From Bacillota bacterium (GTDB lineage Bacteria; Bacillota; Clostridia; Christensenellales; Aristaeellaceae): a stretch of 64,000 nt of DNA. The number at the start of each line of letters is the position of its first letter. The stretch's first letter is position 1. Of the stretch, positions 16,232 through 23,274 are shown piece after piece. The stretch covers positions 1 through 64,000 of the forward strand of contig JAEZIN010000013.1 in NCBI GenBank assembly GCA_023436585.1, given 5' to 3'. Under the pieces are notes generated by a model, which was not told where the DNA came from, did not search any database, and saw only the letters and a program-made list of their open reading frames with translations. The translations under genes and the position numbers were made by a program.

Positions 16232-17797
16232 TCAGTTTACAAGGCCGGGGCTGGGCAAAAACTCGCCTGGAAGGTAAATCTCTCCCGCCAGCGACTCAGG
16301 CTGCGTGCCGGCCACATAAAACCGAATCCTGGACACTACTGGGTTTTCACACAGCGTATTGACGATGGCATAGATCATTTGCCGCTCCTGGCTACCGGAC
16401 AGTGAAGAAGATGCCGCGCGCACCGCCTCTGAAAAATGAACGAGGAGTGTATCGTCGTTCAGGCCGATGCCCAGCAGGTCCTTGTCCTTCAGACCCGGCG
16501 GAAAAACGCCTTTCAGGCCGGCTACGGTATCGTAACCCCTAGGTCCCTCATTGAGCTGCAGCAGAAGATACCTTGGATTCTGCGCCTCGAAATAGGGCAC
16601 GGGCCGGTTCACTGCCGTTAACTTGCCATTGTCCGCCGCGAAGTACAGCCGGCAGTATGACAGCAAAAGAGGGCCGTAGTCGCTACGCTTTTGCTGTCCG
16701 TTCTGAAAAGCGATGGTCTCCCGGGTGTAAATACTGCTTGGCTCTACATCCGGTATCGGGTCCGGATCGCTGCCGATATACATTTCCACCGCCACTACGC
16801 CTGGCAGGAATGTGGTCAAGGTGTATGTAAGCGATGCCATGCAGGTGGAGCGCGTGACATCGCTGGCAATCAACTGCTCATTCAAATCCGGGGAAAAATG
16901 CAGTATGACCTTCCGGCCGCCTACGCCTGACAACTCCGAAACAACAGGCGCCCGGTCAAGGAGCTTTGTAAGATCAGGCAGCGTCGGTACGTTGCCCAGG
17001 TATTCGGCCCCGCGGGACAGTTCCTGCAAAAGGCCAGTCACAAGCTGCTCCGGGGTCTGCCCCTCAAAGGAGATATTGCGAACCTCTGGCAATATGCCGG
17101 TGCCCATCCTGGCCGGAAAGTACAGCGTCGCGGTGGTGGAAAGCCTGCGCGCGGAGGCATCCTCCGAAAGCTGCGCCTTTTGGGCCTCCGCCTGTTCCCA
17201 TAGCGCGTCCAGGTCCTCCCCCGTACGCCTTTGCAGCGTGCCCATGGGAAGGCTGGAGGACACATCCAGCCCCACCTGCGCGCCTGCCACAAGCACGTTC
17301 ACATACCGGATATCGCTGAATTCCGTCAGCGTGTTGGCGATAGCCTGGCACACCGTGTAAAATTCCTTGGGCTCCAGTTGATGGGCGGAGGCCGCCAAAT
17401 TCACCGTGGCCACATCCCGGGATACTTCCACAGGATTGGACCCGGCCAACTGCAGCTGCACTGATTTGGACAAAGGTGATACCGCCATGTTGCCCGGATA
17501 GTCCAACAACGCCTTGAGTATCTCCTCCGCCCCGTGCCTGCCTACGGGCAGCGTGACCTTCACCTGCTGGGAGACAAGGCGGACGCCGTCCGCCCTCGGA
17601 AGAAAGAGCGTAGCCGTCGTATCGTACTCCAGGCCCGCGTCGCCTATAGGCGGCTCATACACCATGGGCGGCGGCGGAAGTGTCATAGGAACAGCACCGC
17701 ATTCCCCAGAGATGACAGGCACGCTGGGCTGGCAGCCGGATACGGCAAGGCAGGCCGCAATCAGGACAGCCGCAAACAAGCGCTTTCCGTACTTCAT
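16232..17797 (-). CDS. lipoprotein with two GerMN domains
   Basis: The 521-residue protein carries a lipoprotein signal with lipobox AVSGC (Cys22), so it is anchored outside the membrane. Two GerMN repeats are visible: about residues 60-175 (TATLFLPRADG...YVNVLVAGAQVG), a linker with partial similarity (TATLYFPARMG, ~220), and a C-terminal unit ending RIRFYVAGTQPESL. GerMN domains occur in spore germination protein GerM and in actinobacterial LpqB. It overlaps the upstream GerMN gene by 4 bases, which implies equal production. Confidence 0.82.
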   Translation of the reverse strand: MKYGKRLFAAVLIAACLAVSGCQPSVPVISGECGAVPMTLPPPPMVYEPPIGDAGLEYDTTATLFLPRADGVRLVSQQVKVTLPVGRHGAEEILKALLDYPGNMAVSPLSKSVQLQLAGSNPVEVSRDVATVNLAASAHQLEPKEFYTVCQAIANTLTEFSDIRYVNVLVAGAQVGLDVSSSLPMGTLQRRTGEDLDALWEQAEAQKAQLSEDASARRLSTTATLYFPARMGTGILPEVRNISFEGQTPEQLVTGLLQELSRGAEYLGNVPTLPDLTKLLDRAPVVSELSGVGGRKVILHFSPDLNEQLIASDVTRSTCMASLTYTLTTFLPGVVAVEMYIGSDPDPIPDVEPSSIYTRETIAFQNGQQKRSDYGPLLLSYCRLYFAADNGKLTAVNRPVPYFEAQNPRYLLLQLNEGPRGYDTVAGLKGVFPPGLKDKDLLGIGLNDDTLLVHFSEAVRAASSSLSGSQERQMIYAIVNTLCENPVVSRIRFYVAGTQPESLAGEIYLPGEFLPSPGLVN

Positions 17798-18819
17798 TGC
17801 CCCGCCTCCTCCCCTGCCATCAAATCCATCAATGCCGCTAGCTGCTCATACGTGATTTTCCATATGCCCCTGTCCCGAAACAGCATAACGGGAAAGGAAG
17901 TGAACGATGTTTCTTTCCCGTTCCCTATCACCAGCTTCAAATCAGTATTCATGACAGCCCTGGCACCGTCATGGGATACGCTTCCCCCCGTTGTGTCAAA
18001 GCCTGTGATAGACGGCGATGTGTCCCACTTTAAGAGCGCGGTTTCTATGCTGGGCCGCGGCTGGCCGCCATGCGGATTGAATGCTGCGATATACAAATAC
18101 AGCCTGCTCCAATCCCTCTCCTGCCAGGCGCTGATAACGGTGCGCAGTGTGTTCTCCTGGTTCAAAAGCAGCGATTCGTCCCGCTTGAAGGGGGCCGAAA
18201 GGCCTCGCGGCATGCTGTTGTCGTGGAAATAAGCGTTTTCCAGCCTTAAGCTGGTGGAGACATCGCTGCGCTGCTGCACCAGGACCTGAACGCTTTGGTA
18301 AGGAAAATTCTCAATAATGGAGGCTGTCAGCCCTGCCATGGCCAGCCTGCGCCGCAAGGGCACCTCGCGCTGCCATTCCTCTCTGGCCTGCCAGTCGCTG
18401 GGCTCGTCTGCATAAGGGCGAAGCAGCGCTTCATTGAATGTGACGAAAAGCACATCGCCCTGGGGAATGGTATTGATGACTTGCACCTGGTCGGGGAAAA
18501 GACGCGAAAGCTCCGTGGAACCCGCGCCGGGTCCGTTTAGAAGCGCCTGCACCAGCGCCTTTTCTTCCGATTCATTTTGTGAAACGGAAATCACCCTGGC
18601 CTCCGCCGCCAGCATGGGCTCTTTTCCGTAGCGGAAATACAGCGTCACCGTCTGGGTATCCCGGTTGTTGGCGTTGGCCAGGGGGCTGTGAAGATTGGCT
18701 GTCACACCTGGAACCATGGTAGCCTCCGCCTTTTGCAAGGGATCGGGAAGCAGAGCGGCGCAGCCGGATACCAGAAAAAGCGCCGCGGCCAGCAAAACCA
18801 TCAAAACACGTTTATACAT
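17794..18819 (-). CDS. GerMN-domain lipoprotein
   Basis: The 341-residue protein has a lipobox LVSGC (Cys20). A GerMN domain follows at about residues 55-170 (QTVTLYFRYGKEPML...QGDVLFVTFNEALLRP). The C-terminal ~150 residues include a segment like the extra domain after GerMN in LpqB-type proteins (SRLYLYIAAFNPHGGQPRPS). It starts 13 bp after the histidine kinase stop and overlaps the next gene by four bases. Its position after a response regulator and kinase suggests that it tunes the kinase from outside the membrane. Confidence 0.82.
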   Translation of the reverse strand: MYKRVLMVLLAAALFLVSGCAALLPDPLQKAEATMVPGVTANLHSPLANANNRDTQTVTLYFRYGKEPMLAAEARVISVSQNESEEKALVQALLNGPGAGSTELSRLFPDQVQVINTIPQGDVLFVTFNEALLRPYADEPSDWQAREEWQREVPLRRRLAMAGLTASIIENFPYQSVQVLVQQRSDVSTSLRLENAYFHDNSMPRGLSAPFKRDESLLLNQENTLRTVISAWQERDWSRLYLYIAAFNPHGGQPRPSIETALLKWDTSPSITGFDTTGGSVSHDGARAVMNTDLKLVIGNGKETSFTSFPVMLFRDRGIWKITYEQLAALMDLMAGEEAGQ

Positions 18820-18831
18820 GGCGCTCCTTTC

Positions 18832-20328
18832 TCAGCCGCTGTGGGCGGGCAGCTCCACGATAAAGGCGGCGCCCTGCCCCTCCTCGCTCCTTACGGAAAC
18901 GCTGCCGCCGTGGAGCATAACGATCTGGCGTACGATGGAAAGGCCAAGCCCCGTTCCGCCCGTTTCCCTGGATCTGGCCTTATCTACCCGGTAGAATCTG
19001 TCAAAAATATGAGGAAGATCATCCTTGGGTATGCCTGGGCCGTTATCGCTGATGGTGATGGTGACTTCCTTGCCCGCCCTGGTAAGCCGCACTTGGATAT
19101 AGCCGCCGGGCTGGGTGTACTTGACGGCGTTTTCCATCAGGTTATACACCACCTGCGTAAGCTTAGGGCCGTCGGCATACATCTCGCCCTCGTCCTGGAT
19201 ATCGGTTTGTATCGTCTGCTGACGCTTTTGCGCCATAGGCGCAAGCTTGTGGACCGTGTCCTCCACCAGATCGGAAAGGCGCATGTTCTGCCTGTTCAGC
19301 TTCATGTTCTTGGTATCCATCTGGACCAGTGTCAATAGATCGCTGATAATCAGGCTCAGCCGGTCGATTTCCTTGTTGATGTCGGTCATGAACTCGGTCC
19401 GCAGCTCCTCCTCCATCTCCGGCTGGTAGATGAGGCTTTCCAGCAGAATCTTCATGGTGGCCAAGGGCGTTTTCAGCTCATGGCTGGTGTTGGAAACAAA
19501 CTGGTTGCGGCTCTTGTCCAACGCTTCCAGCTTTTCAGACATGGTATTGAATGTTTCCGCAAGGCGCTTCAACTCGCCCGAGCCTTTCACGGCCACCCTT
19601 GCGGAGAAATCGCCGCGGCCCATGCGCGCGATGCCCCTGGTGAGCATGGCGATGGGCTTTGTGATCACGCGGGAAAAGAAGAGGGCTATGATAAGCACCA
19701 CCCCCGCCACGACGAGAAAATACAATATCATTTGGTCCTGCAGCTGATACAGGCCCTGCATCATGCTCTGCACCGGCGATGAAAAAAGCAAAACCCCAAT
19801 TACCCCAGTTCCATTGGAGGTATTCAGGGCTGCTGTACAATATCCGAACCATTCAACGCTTGTATCCAATGGCCGCAGGAAGGAAAGCACTGTGCCGCCG
19901 GAAGCTTCCCCTGAACCCGTAATCCGGTGCAGTCCGTAATCGACCGTTTTGCCCTGCAGCAATATGCCCAGCACCTCGGGGTATTGCAGGCGCTGCCCGT
20001 TGATTTCCGAGAAGCTGTCAAATTGCACCTTCCCATCGGTATCCAGCACCAGCAAACGCCCGCCCAGTTCGCCCCCCGCTTCTTTCAACCGTTCTGTAAG
20101 CGCCGATGCCTGGGCCTTGTCAAAAAGCGGAGTAATCTGCGAGGCCAGCTTTTCCACGCTGATGCGGTCGGACCTGATGCGCTGCTCAAAAAGATAATCG
20201 CCAACCAGACTGGTCAGCGAGGTCGCCATCACATAGAAGGAGCCCCCGACGATCAGCAGGAAGGCGAGCAGTATTCTCCAGCGTATGCTGGCAAATGGGT
20301 TAATCCTTGTCGGTGAAATAATAGCCAA
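18832..20328 (-). CDS. membrane histidine kinase (PhoR/WalK-like)
   Basis: The ~498-residue kinase has helix 1 (~18-38), an extracellular sensor (~39-200) and helix 2 (201-221), then HAMP (~222-275), HisKA with phospho-acceptor His283 in SNTSHELKTPLA, and an HATPase domain with NLMENAVKY, DNGPGIP and GGTGLGLSI. The apparent start is TTG at 20328, overlapping the regulator by 29 bases, but GGGGAG abuts it. An ATT six bases downstream is better spaced, so the exact start is uncertain. It phosphorylates the response regulator encoded just upstream. Confidence 0.93.
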   Translation of the reverse strand: MAIISPTRINPFASIRWRILLAFLLIVGGSFYVMATSLTSLVGDYLFEQRIRSDRISVEKLASQITPLFDKAQASALTERLKEAGGELGGRLLVLDTDGKVQFDSFSEINGQRLQYPEVLGILLQGKTVDYGLHRITGSGEASGGTVLSFLRPLDTSVEWFGYCTAALNTSNGTGVIGVLLFSSPVQSMMQGLYQLQDQMILYFLVVAGVVLIIALFFSRVITKPIAMLTRGIARMGRGDFSARVAVKGSGELKRLAETFNTMSEKLEALDKSRNQFVSNTSHELKTPLATMKILLESLIYQPEMEEELRTEFMTDINKEIDRLSLIISDLLTLVQMDTKNMKLNRQNMRLSDLVEDTVHKLAPMAQKRQQTIQTDIQDEGEMYADGPKLTQVVYNLMENAVKYTQPGGYIQVRLTRAGKEVTITISDNGPGIPKDDLPHIFDRFYRVDKARSRETGGTGLGLSIVRQIVMLHGGSVSVRSEEGQGAAFIVELPAHSG

Positions 20329-20992
20329 CTCCCCATTTGGTGAAAATAAACTCGGGCTGAGCCGTGTTTCTTTCTATTTTCTCCCTCAGGCGCCGGATAT
20401 GCACATCCACCGTGCGGGCATCCCCCGTATAGTCGTATTTCCATACTGTTTCCAGCATCGCTTCCCGGCTGAAAACCTTGCCGCGGTTGTTGATGAAAAG
20501 CTGCAGAAGGTCGAATTCCTTGGCGGTGAGCTTTACCTCTTTCCCGCCCAGGGTAACGGTACGGTTTACCACGTTGACTTCCATATCCCGGACGCGGATG
20601 ACCTTCTTCTCCTCCGTTCCAGATGCATGGTTGGCCCTGCGCAGGATCGTCTTGATCCTGGCCTTCACCTCCAGGATGTTGAAGGGCTTTGTCATATAAT
20701 CGTCGGCCCCGTACTCCAGACCGAGGATTTTGTCCATATCCTCACCCTTTGCGGTGAGCATAATGATGGGCACGCTGGAATATTCCCGGATGCGCTGGCA
20801 TACGGCGATGCCGTCCAGCTTAGGCAGCATCACATCCAGAAGCACCAGGTCAAAGTCGCCAGAGAAGAATTTTGAAATCGCTTCTTCGCCGTCGGCAGCC
20901 GAATCCGTTTCATAGCCCTCCTGCTCCAGGGTATAACGCAATCCCTTGAGAATAAGGGGTTCATCATCCACCAGCAAGATCCGCTTCGCCAT
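20300..20992 (-). CDS. OmpR/PhoB-family response regulator
   Basis: The 230-residue protein has a receiver domain with acidic pocket D9, D10 and phospho-acceptor Asp53 (LVLLDVMLP), then a winged-helix DNA-binding domain (LTAKEFDLLQLFINNRGKVFSREAML, TVDVHIRRLREKIE). It is the first gene of an operon with the kinase, two GerMN lipoproteins and an Rsm22-like gene. The promoter is embedded in a long inverted repeat (21014-21071), suggesting autoregulation. Confidence 0.95.
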   Translation of the reverse strand: MAKRILLVDDEPLILKGLRYTLEQEGYETDSAADGEEAISKFFSGDFDLVLLDVMLPKLDGIAVCQRIREYSSVPIIMLTAKGEDMDKILGLEYGADDYMTKPFNILEVKARIKTILRRANHASGTEEKKVIRVRDMEVNVVNRTVTLGGKEVKLTAKEFDLLQLFINNRGKVFSREAMLETVWKYDYTGDARTVDVHIRRLREKIERNTAQPEFIFTKWGVGYYFTDKD

Positions 20993-21013
20993 GGGCTTCC
21001 ATCCTCTCCGCGC

Positions 21014-21071
21014 CTATTGATTTTTTCCGTTTCCTATATATTCTACTTTTTCATTGCGGAAAAATCAATAG
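21014..21071 (-). promoter_or_regulatory. promoter of the two-component operon inside a 15-bp inverted repeat
   Basis: CTATTGATTTTTTCCG (21014-21029) and CGGAAAAATCAATAG (21057-21071) pair with one extra T. On the minus strand TTGATT, a 17-bp spacer and TAGAAT form a promoter, with the -35 in one arm and the other arm just after the start of transcription. This is a likely operator pair or DNA-loop site. Confidence 0.55.
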
Positions 21072-21203
21072 AAATTGACCATTATGAAACAATTCCTGCA
21101 GGAAAACATACAAAAAAGCGTATGCTCTTCCCAAATACGTAGTTTTCGCGCCTGCATATAGTCAGATATGTTTATCATACACCGCATTTATGCATAAAAG
21201 CAA

Positions 21204-21233
21204 TTGACTTTTTCATCCATTTTCCTGTATACT
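21204..21233 (+). promoter_or_regulatory. promoter of the ABC exporter operon
   Basis: TTGACT (21204-21209), 18-bp spacer, TATACT (21228-21233). The first ABC gene starts about 200 bases downstream, leaving a long leader. Confidence 0.7.
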
Positions 21234-21289
21234 ACGTTTTGCAGTCAAATTTTCCCGTCTTATTTATATGCTTCCGGAGGCCGCTGACA

Positions 21290-21388
21290 ATGCATACAAC
21301 AGCGATAATCACGCAATCCTCCAAAAGCCTGCGGCATGATTGGAACTTGAATACAAATAGAACCTCCCCCTTCCTTGCTGATGTGTAA
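21290..21388 (+). CDS. 32-residue leader peptide of the ABC exporter operon
   Basis: An ATG at 21290 sits nine bases after GGAGG (21276-21280), inside the exporter's transcribed leader. The product starts MHTTAIITQSSKSLRHDWNL and ends PFLADV, with the TAA at 21386-21388, only four bases before a terminator stem. I recognise no homologue. Its position is that of a translated regulator of attenuation, as in the Bacillus bmrB-bmrCD system. It is too short for default gene callers. Confidence 0.6.
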   Translation: MHTTAIITQSSKSLRHDWNLNTNRTSPFLADV

Positions 21389-21422
21389 AGGCGCCGTCGG
21401 CTGATATGCCGATGGCTTTTTT
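21327..21422 (+). promoter_or_regulatory. attenuator with possible antiterminator
   Basis: Terminator: GCCGTCGGC (21393-21401) with GCCGATGGC (21408-21416), one G-T pair, six T (21417-21422). Two alternative pairings start in the leader peptide codons: GCCTGCGGC (21327-21335) pairs with the 5' arm except for one mismatch, and CGGCAT (21332-21337) pairs perfectly with ATGCCG (21406-21411). The ribosome site AAAGGAG of the exporter follows directly. Confidence 0.65.
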
Positions 21423-21443
21423 CCGCCCGAAAGGAGATGTTTT

Positions 21444-23273
21444 ATGCGCAAAAAGCAGAGCCGCTTGCTTGTTAGGCTGGTGGCCGCCAATATATGGACC
21501 TATTTAGGCGCGATTTTCTGCACTGTATTTTCCGTATTGATCAATTTCATTACACCGCTTTTACTGGCTGAAACGGTCGACAGCATACTGGGCACCGCCC
21601 CCAGCAAGCTGCCAGGATTTCTCGCGGATATCATGGCCGCCCTGGGCGGAAGGGAATACCTGGTCCGCAACCTGTGGATTGTCGGGGGCATCCTTGTACT
21701 GCTCAATGTCATCAACGGTGTGTTTACCTACTTTAAAGGCCGCTGGTCTGCCGTGGCCAGTGAAAATATCGCCCTGACCCTCCGCGATAAATTGTACACC
21801 CACTTGCAACACCTGCCCTTTGCCTATCATGTCAAGGCGGAAACGGGCGATTTGATCCAGCGCTGCACCAGCGATGTGGAAACGGTGCGCCGATTTCTGT
21901 CGGTGCAGCTGGTGGAAGCCGTCAATACCGTATTGATGCTGACGGTTGCGTTCACCTTCCTGTGGAACAGGAACAGGGAAATTACGCTGTACAGCATGAT
22001 CATGATCCCCGTACTTTTCTTAACCGCCTTCATATTCTTCAAGAAAATCACAACGAACTTTCAGCACGCAGACGAGAGCGAAGGCAAAATGAGCGCCGTT
22101 CTCCAGGAAAACCTGACCGGCGTTCGGGTTGTGCGCGCCTTTGGCCGCCAGCAGCACGAGGTGGAGAAATTTGACGCCGCCAGCGAGGATTACCGCGGGA
22201 AGGTGTTCAGGCTCATCCGCATGCTGTCCATCTACTGGAGCTCGGCCGACTTTTTGAGCATGCTTCAAATCATGGCGACGCTGCTTTTGTGCGTATGGTA
22301 CGCCGTAGAGGGCATTATCACCGTGGGCACGCTGATTGTGTTCACAAGCTTCGTGGGCATGCTGCTTTTCCCCGTGCGGCAGTTAGGCCGTATATTGAGC
22401 GACGCCGGCAAGACAAAGGTCTCCATGAAGCGCATCCGCGAGATAATGGACAATCCCATGGAAACGCCGGAGCCCAATGCCTTGCGCCCGGAGCTTAACG
22501 GAGACATCGTGTTTGACGATGTGGTCTTTGCCTATGACGAAACAAGGCCGGTCCTCAACCACCTTTCCTGCACCATCAAGGCGGGCCAGACTGTGGCCAT
22601 CCTGGGCAGCACGGGCAGCGGCAAGAGCACCATGGTCCACCTTCTGCAAAGGCTCTTCGAGCCGCAGTCTGGCAGCATTGCCATAGGCGGTGTGCAGATA
22701 TCGAAGATTGACCGCAAGTACCTGCGCAGCCGCGTGGGTTTGATATTGCAGGAACCGTTCCTGTTCAGCAAAACCATCCGGGAGAACGTGGGTATTGCCA
22801 TGCCCTCCCCCTCCCAGGAAGAAATCGAAAAAGTGGCGTCCGTCGCCTGTGCCCACGGTTTCATCAAAGAGAGCGAGAAGGGATATGACACGGTGGTTGG
22901 CGAGCGCGGCGTCACGCTGTCCGGCGGACAAAAGCAGCGCATCGCCATCGCCCGAACGCTGATGAAGGATAACGATATCCTGATATTCGACGATTCCCTG
23001 TCTGCCGTGGACACGGAAACGGATGCGCAAATCAGGGCCGCGCTGCGCGCAAGGTCCCATAAAGCCACCACCATCATCATCAGCCACAGGATCACCACGT
23101 TAAGCGAGGCGGATCATATTCTGGTGCTGGACCAGGGCCGCGTGGTGGATGAAGGCACCCACCAGGAGCTTTGCGCCAGGCCCGGGTTGTACCAGCGCAT
23201 CAACCAGATTCAAACAGCCCTGGAGGAGGAGTTCACCTTAAGCCAGGCCAAAGTGAAAGCCGAGGTGGTGTGA
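21444..23273 (+). CDS. ABC exporter half-transporter, degenerate-site subunit (BmrC-like)
   Basis: The 609-residue protein has an N-terminal six-helix membrane domain and a C-terminal ATPase. Walker A is GSTGSGKST (388-396) and the signature is a normal LSGGQ (492-496), but Walker B reads IFDDSLSAVD, with Asp517 where the catalytic Glu is usual. That change marks the degenerate-site member of heterodimeric multidrug exporters such as BmrCD, LmrCD and TM287/288. It is followed after one base by its partner. Expression is probably controlled by the leader upstream. Confidence 0.88.
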   Translation: MRKKQSRLLVRLVAANIWTYLGAIFCTVFSVLINFITPLLLAETVDSILGTAPSKLPGFLADIMAALGGREYLVRNLWIVGGILVLLNVINGVFTYFKGRWSAVASENIALTLRDKLYTHLQHLPFAYHVKAETGDLIQRCTSDVETVRRFLSVQLVEAVNTVLMLTVAFTFLWNRNREITLYSMIMIPVLFLTAFIFFKKITTNFQHADESEGKMSAVLQENLTGVRVVRAFGRQQHEVEKFDAASEDYRGKVFRLIRMLSIYWSSADFLSMLQIMATLLLCVWYAVEGIITVGTLIVFTSFVGMLLFPVRQLGRILSDAGKTKVSMKRIREIMDNPMETPEPNALRPELNGDIVFDDVVFAYDETRPVLNHLSCTIKAGQTVAILGSTGSGKSTMVHLLQRLFEPQSGSIAIGGVQISKIDRKYLRSRVGLILQEPFLFSKTIRENVGIAMPSPSQEEIEKVASVACAHGFIKESEKGYDTVVGERGVTLSGGQKQRIAIARTLMKDNDILIFDDSLSAVDTETDAQIRAALRARSHKATTIIISHRITTLSEADHILVLDQGRVVDEGTHQELCARPGLYQRINQIQTALEEEFTLSQAKVKAEVV

Positions 23274-23274
23274 G

